The notes under the pieces are model-generated. The model worked only from the letters and a program-made list of their open reading frames with translations. It searched no databases and was not told the origin of the DNA. The position numbers were made by a program, and so were the translations under genes. Positions 38,417 through 47,670 of a stretch of 64,000 nt of DNA are shown here, piece after piece. The DNA lies in NCBI GenBank assembly GCA_020636155.1, contig JACJYM010000009.1, positions 59,075-123,074 on the forward strand. Reading direction: 5' to 3'. The DNA comes from Lewinellaceae bacterium (GTDB lineage: Bacteria > Bacteroidota > Bacteroidia > Chitinophagales > Saprospiraceae). Within the stretch, counting starts at the first letter, position 1. Each line of letters opens with the position of its first letter.

Positions 38417-38488
38417 TGACCTATGGTGTAATTGGCAACACATCTGATTTTGGTTCAGACATTCTAGGTTCGAGTCCTAGTAGGTCAA
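38417..38488 (+). tRNA. tRNA-Gln (anticodon TTG)
   Basis: Cloverleaf is complete: acceptor TGACCTA/TAGGTCA, anticodon stem TCTGA/TCAGA with loop TTTTGGT (anticodon TTG), T arm CTAGG-TTCGAGT-CCTAG, discriminator A. The CCA end is not encoded. Confidence 0.93.
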
Positions 38489-38491
38489 CTC

Positions 38492-38526
38492 AAAAAGTCC
38501 TTAAAATGTAATTTTGAGGGCTTTTT
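38492..38526 (+). terminator. Terminator of tRNA-Gln
   Basis: A 16-bp stem with a 3-nt loop (two G-T pairs), its 3' arm ending in a run of T. It begins three bases after the tRNA. Confidence 0.85.
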
Positions 38527-38580
38527 TTATTTAATAGACTGAGTATTTCATGTAGATTAATCTATATCACGCAGATGAAA

Positions 38581-39003
38581 TCATCCAAAATTATGCTTTT
38601 TTATAGCATATACTGAGAGAACTAATGTAGCCATGAAAAAAAACAGAAGTACTATTATAATCATGTAATAGTAGTGAGACTTAATGGCATATCTTATATT
38701 TAATCTATTGTCTTCATAGAAGTTAATTGATTTAATTTTTCGCCTCATGCAAAAGTAAAATGGAAGTGATATTCCAATAAAACAAAAACTACCAATCCAT
38801 TTATTTATTAGAAATTTTTCTCCCAATAGTAGTATTGCAAATGTAATTATCCACAACAAGAGTGGGACTATAACAAATAAATATATGACGTTAGCGACGG
38901 AATCTTGAGTTCTCTTAACTTTTTCATCAAATTTTAATGTAGGGTTCTTCTTTTCAAATTGAAGAAAATTATTGACTAATAATATACTTAATATTCTATC
39001 CAA
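38581..39003 (-). CDS. Small membrane protein, unknown function
   Basis: 140 residues with about three to four hydrophobic segments (VIYLFVIVPLLLWIITFAILL; WIGSFCFIGISLPFYF; YYYMIIIVLLFFFMATLVL) and basic loops. No family recognised. First gene of the accessory region. The gene is AT-rich like its neighbours to the right. Confidence 0.5.
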   Translation of the reverse strand: MDRILSILLVNNFLQFEKKNPTLKFDEKVKRTQDSVANVIYLFVIVPLLLWIITFAILLLGEKFLINKWIGSFCFIGISLPFYFCMRRKIKSINFYEDNRLNIRYAIKSHYYYMIIIVLLFFFMATLVLSVYAIKKHNFG

Positions 39004-39127
39004 TCTCTAAAATTTTAAAAGCGTCACACAATATAGCATTCTAAATTACTTATCTCAAGAATTATTAATTGTATTTTGAGCATTTGAAGAGAATCTAAAC
39101 AAGTTTGTTTTATAGAGCAAGTCAGTA

Positions 39128-39868
39128 ATGAAAATATATCAACTAGGTCACATCGGTAAATTTCAATTCACTCACAATGAGGATTATTTGGTGTCAGAAG
39201 ATGCAGGAAGATCAAGAAAAGTGATTGCGGTTATGGATGGTTGTTCAAGTGGAAGTGACTCTCATTTTGCCTCCACGCTAATTGGTAAATTACTCCGCAA
39301 AATCGCCAAGCAAGAAGCATATCTTGAATTCGCTCTTAAGAAACCAAAAGATATCAAAGCTCAGTAAGAAGATATTTCCAATCAATTATTTGGGGAATTA
39401 GTCGAAATCAATCGTCTGTTGGATTTAAATTCTGATGAATTGCTTTCAACACTGATTATGGCAATTATAGACACGGAGAAAGCTGTCGCCGAATTTGCCA
39501 TCGCTGGAGATGGCATTATAAACTTAAATGGACAATTAATCGAATATGACAATGACAATAAGCCAGATTATGTTGGATATTATTTAAATATAGATAAACG
39601 CTTATGGTTTCAAAACAAAACTGAAAAACTTTCGGCAACAGGAATTATTGATCTTTCCATTGCAACGGATGGCATCTTTACGTTTAAAAATTTTGACGGT
39701 AAACTCTATCCAAACATCACGCAAGAAGAGATAATGTATAGATTTTTTGTTGATCGCTCAGATTTAGAAAATTCTAATAAACTTAAAAAGAAATTAATTG
39801 ATATTAACAATATATATGGACAAAAGCCAAGTGATGATTTGACCATGATTCGGGTCATGTTTGAATAA
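39128..39868 (+). pseudogene. PP2C-family Ser/Thr phosphatase interrupted by an in-frame TAA
   Basis: A single frame from 39128 to 39868 is broken only at 39365-39367 (GCT CAG TAA GAA). Metal-binding motifs sit on both sides: NEDYL and VMDGCSSGSD before the stop, AIAGDGII, ATDGIF and PSDDLTMI after it. The whole (246 codons) fits a small bacterial PP2C. Neither fragment is complete, so this copy is probably inactive. The adjacent gene at 40063 is not an obvious kinase partner. Confidence 0.78.
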
Positions 39869-40062
39869 TGACTAAACCTTTTTAATTTCGGAATAAATCA
39901 CAACTTTAATACTGATTATTTTTCATTAACAATAACTATATTTGTTAAAAATTGTGGCACATATCTTCGATTAAAAAAGATTTTTATGAAGATTATTCCC
40001 ATTTTATTAAATAAATGAGGTTAAATTCAATTAAATTTTTACACTATTAAAAACTAAAGAAA

Positions 40063-40671
40063 ATGAAAAATCAAATCATTCTATTGGATGAAAATAATTT
40101 TAAAGTATTCGGATTTTCTGATGAGCTAATTGTCCTCAGCTCGAAAAAACACAGTACTTTCGACTCTTTGCTTGAAGCTACTACGAAATCTGGTATGATG
40201 GAGAGCTTGAAATCAATTCCAGTGAGCTCCTTACAAGAAATCGACTATAATGAAAAAGATGAGACATTTACATTAGTATATGATGTCAATGGCAAATCAA
40301 AAAAAGAAGCTGTCAAGCTAAGCGATTTGGGATTGCGAGAAGAAATCGTTTCAGAAATTGCCTCAATAAGGCAATTTAGTAAATCAGTCAGTCATGAATC
40401 TAAAACGGGTCCCTTGTTACTTAATTTAGTTGCCGTTATATTTATTCCACTTTTCACTTGGGTAATGAGAGGATTGGCTGTCGATGCTCAAAACGGTGGT
40501 CATTATGTTGCAACAGGAAGGCGAAGTGGTATTACACAATTATTTACCAATGCTGCAGAATACATAGGTCCAATGTGGGTTACAATTTTGGGTGTCCTAG
40601 GATTTTTATATGCGGTTTATTTAACTTACAAAAGATATAAGAATCCGGCGTCTGTAATAAAATACTCTTAA
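40063..40671 (+). CDS. Membrane-anchored protein of unknown function
   Basis: 202 residues. The first 110 are soluble and beta-rich (ILLDENNFKVFGFSDELIVL, EIDYNEKDETFTLVYDV), PH-like in pattern. Then come two membrane segments (LLLNLVAVIFIPLFTWVM and MWVTILGVLGFLYAVYL). A TATATTTG box at 39937-39944 lies 119 bp upstream. No confident family. Confidence 0.55.
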   Translation: MKNQIILLDENNFKVFGFSDELIVLSSKKHSTFDSLLEATTKSGMMESLKSIPVSSLQEIDYNEKDETFTLVYDVNGKSKKEAVKLSDLGLREEIVSEIASIRQFSKSVSHESKTGPLLLNLVAVIFIPLFTWVMRGLAVDAQNGGHYVATGRRSGITQLFTNAAEYIGPMWVTILGVLGFLYAVYLTYKRYKNPASVIKYS

Positions 40672-40778
40672 CACAAGGCTGAATTTCGAGTTAATTCACT
40701 TCTAATTAGCTTGTTTATTTGTTGTTATTAGTTCCATTATGCGAAGATTTGAGTCAATGATTTTACAAACTTAAATTA

Positions 40779-40809
40779 ATGACAAAAAGCACCTTAGATA
40801 TATTGATAA
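40779..40809 (+). pseudogene. 5' remnant of a CMD-like gene
   Basis: The first 26 bases are identical to the start of the gene at 44121 (ATG ACA AAA AGC ACC TTA), then similarity fades within a few bases. It is a third, truncated trace of the gene in the duplicated segments. Confidence 0.65.
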
Positions 40810-40872
40810 TTAAACCACTATGAACTAGTAGTCCATAAGTTTTATTGATCTTTTATGCTGTGCGGAAATAAG

Positions 40873-40880
40873 TAATTTTG
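40873..40880 (+). promoter_or_regulatory. -7 box (TAATTTTG) before the overlapping pair at 40892
   Basis: Exact TAnnTTTG, 11 nt before the ATG at 40892. Confidence 0.4.
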
Positions 40881-40891
40881 TAGATATAGTT

Positions 40892-41116
40892 ATGGGGAAA
40901 GAATTTAGATTTTATTCAGAGTTTCATAGGATAGAGGAAAGCATTTTTGATTTTGCCAAGAAACTTAATAAAGCATTTCTTGATTTTTCAAAATATGATG
41001 AAAGATTTGGACTTTTAATTGCTCTTCTACCTAATGAGAATAAGACAATTACATTAAATAATCATGATAGTAGCAAACTGGAGATTGCGAAAGCAAATTA
41101 TATTATAATAGTATGA
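40892..41116 (+). CDS. Short protein overlapping the next gene; possible N-terminal part of an immunity protein
   Basis: 74 residues (begins MGKEFRFYSEFHRIEESIFD). The pattern SIFDFAKKLNKAFLDFSKYD resembles the first helix of Imm52-like immunity proteins, as far as I can recall. It ends by ATGA overlap with the next gene in another frame, so it is either a coupled small gene or the 5' piece of a frameshifted gene. Low confidence on function. Confidence 0.45.
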   Translation: MGKEFRFYSEFHRIEESIFDFAKKLNKAFLDFSKYDERFGLLIALLPNENKTITLNNHDSSKLEIAKANYIIIV

Positions 41117-41865
41117 AACATAGCAAGGTTGTACCGCTGATAATTTTAAAAAATGAAAGGTTTTCAATACTTCAGATTGCAAAGCTTATTATAAATTTTT
41201 ACCAAAATTTAGTGGAGAAAAACTCGTTATTTAACATAATCAATATTATTTCTGAAAAAGAGACAATTTACTCAGTAATAGATATCCAGAAATCTAATTC
41301 CATTGAAATGCTCGCAGAAGAAATTCTTCATCGTAATTTGGAAGATATTAGAAAGATAGATGGCGTCGATAATCCAAATTTGGATTATCGACGAGGTGAA
41401 AAAGGTGGCATTCATATTGGCTTAGAAACAAAAATTGAAAATGATACTTTTATTTCACTTACCTTTTCATTTTATCCATATCAGAATGCCGTTGGTCGTC
41501 TTGTAGTAAATGAATTATGTTTTGATACTTTTGAGAAAGCAAAGGATTTTTTGACAGCTGCAAATAATGTTTTCTCCGTTAAATATTCAGCAATCAAAAT
41601 TACAGACCGCTTATTAAATAAAATTGCAAGCGAATATAGAGCTCCTTTGGGCTGGATTACTTATTTTTCTTTTGATTATGATATCCCTATTCCAAACGAT
41701 TTGGATGGAATTGAAATTGAATATATTTGTAACGGTAAGTATTTAATTCTATCCAAAGAGGATATTTCTGTTCAGGAAGAAAAATTAGAATTATGTAAAC
41801 AAAAAATAATTTCAACAATGAAACAAATAGAAAATAAATGTCCAGATTATTCTAGAAAAGAATAA
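41113..41865 (+). CDS. Hypothetical protein, possibly Imm52-like immunity protein
   Basis: 250 residues, soluble. The late segment SEYRAPLGWITYFSFDYD and the following hydrophobic strand resemble the C-terminal part of Imm52-type immunity proteins; this is pattern memory, not a search. The overlap with the preceding short gene suggests a unit. A further open stretch without stops continues in another frame to about 42025 and may be a decayed extension. The rest of 41866-42128 shows nothing clear. Confidence 0.45.
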   Translation: MKHSKVVPLIILKNERFSILQIAKLIINFYQNLVEKNSLFNIINIISEKETIYSVIDIQKSNSIEMLAEEILHRNLEDIRKIDGVDNPNLDYRRGEKGGIHIGLETKIENDTFISLTFSFYPYQNAVGRLVVNELCFDTFEKAKDFLTAANNVFSVKYSAIKITDRLLNKIASEYRAPLGWITYFSFDYDIPIPNDLDGIEIEYICNGKYLILSKEDISVQEEKLELCKQKIISTMKQIENKCPDYSRKE

Positions 41866-42128
41866 AATTTACAAGGATAATCAAAATTTTTATCGATATG
41901 TTCTTTATTTAAATAACGAAATGGATTTCAGTAAACACGAAAATTCATTTTATCTTAAATTCAGATATGGCAGCAAAGATAAAAAAACTGTTAGAAGTAA
42001 AGTTCTTCTCGAATTGATATATTAAATGGACTAATGTTGTTTCATTTTGGATTATTCCTTACTCTGGAATAACTTTAACTCTTAATAAGTAATCAATGAA
42101 AAATTCTACAAGCCAAGGAATTTAACCA

Positions 42129-43514
42129 TTACAATTTACAAACCTTTTTTAGTATTCCAATTTCATTAAAACGAACAAAATATAAGCCACTTTCAAGTGA
42201 AGTAAAATCAATAAAACCATTCTTTACTTGACCAGATTTGAGAATTTTACCGTTAGAGGTCATTATTTCATATGTGATGTTCTCACTTAAATTACCATCA
42301 ATTGTAATTCTAACATTATCGAGAGTAGGATTAGGTGATAAGATTATAGTATTTTCATTGAGTTTTACATTATAAACATTTGATGGCACAGTCGTATTTT
42401 TGTACCATACGATTTGATTGGTATCGCTAAACCCATCTGTGTAAATTACGTCTTTCTTTCCATCAAAATCATAATCAAATATACTAAGATTATTCACTAT
42501 ATAATTGACATTAGGATAGCTAAAACCAGCAGGTTTTTCAAAGCTCGCAATTTCGCCATAGTTGTAAAACTCAAATTTCCCTTTTCCCTCTAAAACATAA
42601 ATATTCACTTTGCTTGAAGTTCCTGCAAAAAATACAAAATCGGTTATACCATCTGCATTGAAGTCATTATGATTAAAATAGATGATTTGAGGCGTTGATA
42701 TACTAATTATTGCATTATCTTGATATAAAAACTCATTGTTTTCTATACATTTTAAATCAGAATAGACACCATTTGTTGTAATATCTAAATCACCATCAGA
42801 ATCTAGATCCACCAATGAAAGACTAGTATGAGACGTAGATAACAAATGTTTAGTTCTCTGAAAACTAAAAGATGATATTTCATTATTAAAAATTATAACT
42901 GGAAAATCTTCTAGTTCATCTATTGCCACGATATCTAAATAGCCATCATTATTAATATCGCCAACATCTGTTCCAGAGTAAACCCCGCCACTATGAATTA
43001 CTACATCCTCAAATTCATTATTTCCTTTGTTGTAGTAAACAATTAACTCCTGGTCGGAAAAAATATTATCCTCATTGGTGTGAGTAAATAGATCAGAAAG
43101 ACCGTCATTATTGAAGTCAACTGCTTCAATGATTTCTCCTTCAATAACTGGATTCACTATAGTAAACTGATCTTGCTGATCGTTTAATATTATTTTACTA
43201 TTTGTAATGATATCTACATCCCCATCATTGTCGAAGTCCATAGTTTTCAATGGATTAGTAACATAAATGTTAGGTAAGTCTAAGGATTCAAGATTTTCTA
43301 TATCATATCCTTTATATATTCTTAGTTTGGTAAGGGCAATAGTTAAATCAGAAATACCATCTTCATTATAATCACAAGGTAATGAGGGATGTAACAATCC
43401 CAAATATTCGTTTGGAAATTCTAATAACGTAACGCCATCATTGAATGATATATTTTGAGCATCTAAACTCTTGCACAAATTTATGAAAATAAACAAAATT
43501 AGTATTTTCTTCAT
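42129..43514 (-). CDS. FG-GAP/VCBS repeat protein with T9SS sorting domain
   Basis: 461 residues: signal peptide (ILILFIFINLCKSLDAQ), about seven repeats with Asp/Asn calcium-binding loops (DYNEDGISDLT, DFDNDGDVDIIT, DLDSDGDLDITT), and a C-terminal type A sorting domain (ITYEIMTSNGKILKSG then LESGLYFVRF). It is exported across the outer membrane by T9SS and attached to the surface. A decayed paralogue lies at 48964-50325 on the other strand. Intact reading frame. Confidence 0.88.
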   Translation of the reverse strand: MKKILILFIFINLCKSLDAQNISFNDGVTLLEFPNEYLGLLHPSLPCDYNEDGISDLTIALTKLRIYKGYDIENLESLDLPNIYVTNPLKTMDFDNDGDVDIITNSKIILNDQQDQFTIVNPVIEGEIIEAVDFNNDGLSDLFTHTNEDNIFSDQELIVYYNKGNNEFEDVVIHSGGVYSGTDVGDINNDGYLDIVAIDELEDFPVIIFNNEISSFSFQRTKHLLSTSHTSLSLVDLDSDGDLDITTNGVYSDLKCIENNEFLYQDNAIISISTPQIIYFNHNDFNADGITDFVFFAGTSSKVNIYVLEGKGKFEFYNYGEIASFEKPAGFSYPNVNYIVNNLSIFDYDFDGKKDVIYTDGFSDTNQIVWYKNTTVPSNVYNVKLNENTIILSPNPTLDNVRITIDGNLSENITYEIMTSNGKILKSGQVKNGFIDFTSLESGLYFVRFNEIGILKKVCKL

Positions 43515-43640
43515 AATACATTAATTTTTTTACAAATATGAGTAAAAATTGACAGTTGTTAAAACTCTTCCATGATTTGTATCTGAAATAATATTTAAGG
43601 GTCTTGAATTTTATACTTAATAGAGAAGAATCCCTACCCA

Positions 43641-44518
43641 AAAAACTTAACTCTCTTTTCTCCTCTGAGGATTTTTTTGTCTTGGTTTGCCATGACGGGG
43701 ACGACAAAGCCATACGGTCAGCAGTAGGACTTTAATTGCTCAAAACGGGTCAATTTATCATAAGCAAATGTAATGACCACATAGCTTGGTTCTTTTCTCT
43801 TAGCAGTAATGGTAAACTGCCGATTCAACAGATTAGACTGTGCCAGTCTAATTTCCTCAATGATTTTTAGCCAACTGGAGTTTTCATTTTCTCGTTCTTC
43901 AAAAATTTTGAAAACTCAGAGGTTTTCACTCTGTCATGGGTTTTGTTTCATATTTGTATTATGAATATGTAAAGTGAAATTTTAAAGAATGCGATATGCT
44001 CAATCAAAGAAAAATTGAATAATTTTAGATTTATTTTTGCATCAAAATTCATCGTAGCATTAACAGACAAAACTAGGATTTGAATTCTCTAAATGGAATG
44101 ACTACTAAAATTTTAATAAAATGACAAAAAGCACCTTAGATATATTTATAAATGAAGCTCCCGAGGTTCAGAAAGCCTATGCCAATTTTATCCAGACTCT
44201 CATATCTGATGATGGTCTTGATATCAAAACCAAGCAGCTGATATATATTGGAATGAAAATGATCGTCGATGACGAAAAAGCTATCGTCATGCATGTGCAG
44301 ATGGCAAAAAATGTTGGAGCTACCAGAGAAGAGATAAAAACTACCATTTTGTTGGGCTTAACCATCATTGGGTTGAAAGCTGTGTCCAAATACCTGCCTT
44401 TGGTATTAGATGCTTATGATTCCAATCCTGAATAACACTTTTCTAGATTTTCAGAAAAATTTTATTTGATTTGCCCACAATAAAATTTTTAATTTAGGTT
44501 TTTAAAATTTAGTTAGTC
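43641..44518 (+). repeat. Duplicated segment, copy A (878 bp)
   Basis: Nearly identical to 50352-51226. It contains, on the minus strand, a 66-codon open remnant (43718-43915; includes SSWLKIIEEIRLAQSN and PSYVVITFAYDKLTRF) and, on the plus strand, a TATTTTTG -7 box (44032-44039) and the CMD-like gene. Similarity stops abruptly after TTAGTTAGTC. Copy B continues into marR, so B is probably the original site. The rest of 43515-43640 shows nothing. Confidence 0.85.
44121..44435 (+). CDS. Carboxymuconolactone decarboxylase-like (AhpD-fold) small protein, copy A
   Basis: 104 residues, all helical, with LDIKTKQLIYIGMKM and HVQMAKNVGATREEI as in the CMD family. The usual CxxC/CxxH redox cysteine is absent (the site reads AIVMH), so peroxidase activity is doubtful. 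It differs from copy B by only two residues near the N-terminus. Copy B stands beside a MarR regulator and a short-chain dehydrogenase, suggesting the ancestral context. Function unknown. Confidence 0.75.
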   Translation: MTKSTLDIFINEAPEVQKAYANFIQTLISDDGLDIKTKQLIYIGMKMIVDDEKAIVMHVQMAKNVGATREEIKTTILLGLTIIGLKAVSKYLPLVLDAYDSNPE

Positions 44519-44615
44519 GCCCCTTAAAAACCACATAACGGCTTGATTATTAAATTAATAAGTAGAGAATAATTGTGTAATTATTGCAAGATATTGTAAA
44601 TTTATGCATTGAAAC

Positions 44616-45605
44616 TTGCAAATAATTCTTATGATTTCGAAGAAAAGAGTAACAAATCAGATGAGCCTATTTTTTAGTTTTTCTGATACCTTGAATCAAA
44701 AGCATCCGCTCTATATTTTGGCTAATACCATCGATTGGAATGTGTTTGATGTGGCATTTGAGCCTCTGTATTGTTCCAATAACGGTCGTCCTGCAAAGCC
44801 AATCCGCTTGATGGTTGGTCTTTTGATGTTAAAGCACATACGTAATGTTTCTGACGAGTGTGGTAGAGCAATGGAGCGATAACAATTATTACCAATACTT
44901 TGTGTGGAGAGTTCCTTGTGGCAGGTGTTCCGCTGAAGCATCTGAGCTCGTATTTAGGAAAGAGAATAGGAGAAACGGGTTTGAACTTATTTTAAAAGAA
45001 AGTATTCAGTGAATGGGGATGACAGTCATGATGATTGTGTGAATGTTGACGACCGTTCAAGAAAAAAACATAACCTTCCTACAGACTCAAAACTTCACAA
45101 GAAAATCATAAAAAAGTGCCAAGCGATATCAGAGCAAGAGCAGCTACCAGTCAAGGCAGAAGTTATACAAGAACACTCAAGCAATTGGCGAGATCAGCGA
45201 TTTCTGCAATCATCCCAAGAACAAAGCAAAAAAGCCAAGAAGGCAGACAGAAAAGTGAAAACGATAGCTGGAAAGATTGGTAAGAGAGCTAGAAGAATCT
45301 ACCCCAATTCAAATATCAGCTGAACATAGAATTATACAAACAAATATTGGCACAAAAAAAGGACACAAAAATAAAATCTACTCAATTCATGAACCTGACA
45401 CATGTTGCATATCAAGGGAAAACAAGAAATACTGAGTTTGGCAAAAGGCCTCCTTTGTTAAAACGGACTCGGGAGTCATCGTAGGAGCATCAAGGATTTA
45501 GGAACGAATACGACGGACACTCTAGAATAGCCGGCAATAGAACAAGTAAAAAGATTAGTGGGAAAATCATCTAGAAGTAGCAAAAGCAGACAGGAGGGTA
45601 TAGAC
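44616..45605 (+). pseudogene. Decayed IS5-superfamily transposase
   Basis: The N-terminal part is open (NQKHPLYILANTIDWNVFD, GRPAKPIRLMVGLLMLKHIR). Later parts continue in shifting frames: NNYYQYF-FLVAGVP near 44885, PTDSKLHKKIIKKC near 45085, LYKQILAQKKDTK near 45333, SVYQGKT/EFGK-like text near 45425. These are the recognisable order of an IS5-type DDE transposase with a DUF772-like start. Several frameshifts, and a truncated 3' end abutting toxin-like sequence at about 45606. No clear inverted repeats. Confidence 0.75.
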
Positions 45606-45607
45606 AG

Positions 45608-45836
45608 GAAACAGCCTCAGGAGTATTTCATGGCAATCATCCTAAGTATAATGATTGGGTAGAAGTGCATTGAAAAAAATTGATGCAAACTCAATGGATG
45701 ATTTATTATTATCTATAATATGGAAAAATTTAATGTACTATTAAAGAATCATCTTGAAGCAGCCTATACTAATGGTACTAAAAGTAAATAGATTACTTTA
45801 AGGAACTGATATTAAGTAAGGAATGGTTTAATATTA
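45608..45836 (+). pseudogene. Decayed toxin C-terminal tail, AHH-nuclease-like (copy 1)
   Basis: Reads ETASGVFHGNHPKYNDWVE, then after frame slips LLKNHLEAAYTNGTKS and IDYFKELILSKEWF before a stop. The HxxxHPxYxxWV pattern is that of the end of AHH-type HNH nuclease domains of polymorphic toxins (recognised by motif only). No toxin body is present, so it is an orphan tail. The ATG of an Imm11-like remnant follows within about ten bases, the usual toxin-immunity order. Confidence 0.5.
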
Positions 45837-45847
45837 AAAATTTATAG

Positions 45848-46655
45848 ATGAATAAAAATGGTTTTAACATATATGGATATCATACTAAGGGATATAATGA
45901 AACCCTTATGTATCGAATCTGATCTAGGATTTTACGTAATTAAAATGTAGAAAAATACTATCAGCTTTATATTAAACCATACCATTTAAGGTCAGCTATT
46001 CCAGATTTTAATCCGTTGGACAAATATGAGTTTAAATTAACTAAAGCGACAGAGATATAAATATTATGTCGGGGGAAACTTGACAAACATCTTATACTTA
46101 GTGCCAGAGCCTATAAGATTTTTCAAGAGTATAATATCTCACCTCATGTAGCTTTTGGTGCGGTATAGTGTTTCGTAATGAGGGTGAGATTAGAGATGAT
46201 TATTATTATATTCATTTTATAAGAGTATGTGGGACGATGTGGATATTAAGTCATCTACATTCATGTATGTAGACAAGTTTCGAACCTATCAATTATCATT
46301 GATACAAAATTTTCATCCTTAGAAGACTATAATTATGCAAAAAATCATCGGCATGATAAGGGATATGTATTAAGAAAAAGAAATAGTAATTACCAATATT
46401 TCAGAGTATGACTTTTTTGCCATATTTGATGAAAGCGACTTTTAGGCTCTTATTATTGTTCTAATGACTTTTATAAAAGATTAAAAAGTGAAAAAATTAA
46501 ATTTAGAAGATAGTAATGAACTCAAAGTATATTCTATTGTAGATGTTCCGACTATATAACAAAATACTAATTGTCTAATTTAGGATATGTGTATTTGAAT
46601 GGCCTGATACTCCCAAAAGAAATTTGATAATGGTCATATATTTTGGGAGGAGTAG
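45848..46655 (+). pseudogene. Decayed Imm11-like immunity gene (copy 1)
   Basis: Starts MNKNGFNIYGYHTKGYNETL, then runs through several frameshifts and stops. Legible pieces include YHLRSAIPDFNPLDKYEF, LILSARAYKIFQEYNISPH, YAKNHRHDKGYVLRKRNSN and a last piece YLNGLILPKE / FDNGHIFWEE. The fragments in this order resemble DUF1629/Imm11-type immunity proteins (inference from pattern). Position directly after a toxin-like tail supports an immunity role before decay. Confidence 0.45.
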
Positions 46656-46860
46656 ATGAAACAGCCTCGGAGTATTTCATGGTAATCATCGAATTATACT
46701 AATTGGGTTAGAGATGCACCTAGATAAACTCAATTCTGTCCAAGATAGTGAAGTATTCAATAAAGCTACGGCTCTTAGTAACTACCTAAAGGATCAAATT
46801 CAAGTAGCATATCAAAGCAACAAATCACTTCATGAATACTTTGAAAATTTAAAAAAATAG
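46656..46860 (+). pseudogene. Decayed toxin C-terminal tail, AHH-nuclease-like (copy 2)
   Basis: A second version of the tail at 45608: ETAS, FHGNH after a one-base loss, then an open frame DSEVFNKATALSNYLKDQIQ and SLHEYFENLKK to TAG. The parallels GVFHGNH, LKxxIxxAY and DYF/EYF show the two tails are paralogues. A missing base after GCCTC shifts the frame. Another Imm11-like remnant follows directly. Confidence 0.5.
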
Positions 46861-46876
46861 ATATAAACAAATTGTA

Positions 46877-47575
46877 ATGGATACTATAGAGTTTACAATC
46901 TTTTCGCTCTTAGAGATTTAGACGTTCCACTGTCATCATTTTAATAATGAAGAGGATGGCTGTAGTCATGAATTTTGAAAAGTATGTCTAAGGATTTAAA
47001 GGATTCTAAACCTGAGTTTAAATCCTTTAGCAAAAGCAGTTTTTATGATACAAAGCATCAATACGGAAATATATAGTCTTGCACCAGTGTTGAATATTAC
47101 AAGGCATCTTAATAAAACCAGAACTTTTAGGTTTATAAGTGGCTATAACTTAGCAGAACATTGTGTCTATAAAAGGAATAAAGAGAGAATTTCAAGGGAT
47201 AGTTTATGATGATCTTATTTTCTTGTATTTCTATAAGATTACAGCCTAACAATTGATTGGTCAAATTCAATATATTGGGTACTTAAAGATAGGTATTACA
47301 ATAGAAATGAAGATAAAGAATCAATGAGGATTATATAATTGAAGATAATATTTCATTCGAAAGCTATGAAGAATATAATACAAACAGATTGAATATTACA
47401 AGACCGATAAAACAAAAATGCTCAAGTTAAGAATCTAAAATGCCTGATGTTATAAATTATGATATGTTTGATTTCAGGGATTTAGTGCTGGTATATTTGT
47501 TTCCCAGAAATTAAGGAAGATTTGGAGGAAAACGAAAGACTAAAGGATTGGATTTTGGAAGAATATATATTTTAA
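46877..47575 (+). pseudogene. Decayed Imm11-like immunity gene (copy 2)
   Basis: Begins with an ATG (MDTIEFTIFSLLEI) and is then frameshifted repeatedly. Legible parts: YSLAPVLNITRHLNKTRTFR, WSNSIYWVLKDRYYNRNEDK, VKNLKCPDVINYDMFDFRD and, near the end, VSQKLKEDLEENERLKDW-type text. The end pattern (Gly/Phe then SQKLKEDLEE) is typical of Imm11-like proteins. Different in sequence from copy 1, so the two were separate immunity specificities, not a simple duplication. Confidence 0.45.
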
Positions 47576-47670
47576 GTTCTTATTGATTAATAATGCTTTG
47601 ATATAGAATACGCTGTAGTACATTAGATGAAGTAATAGTTTCTTCGTCGATACTATCTTATCATCGAACG

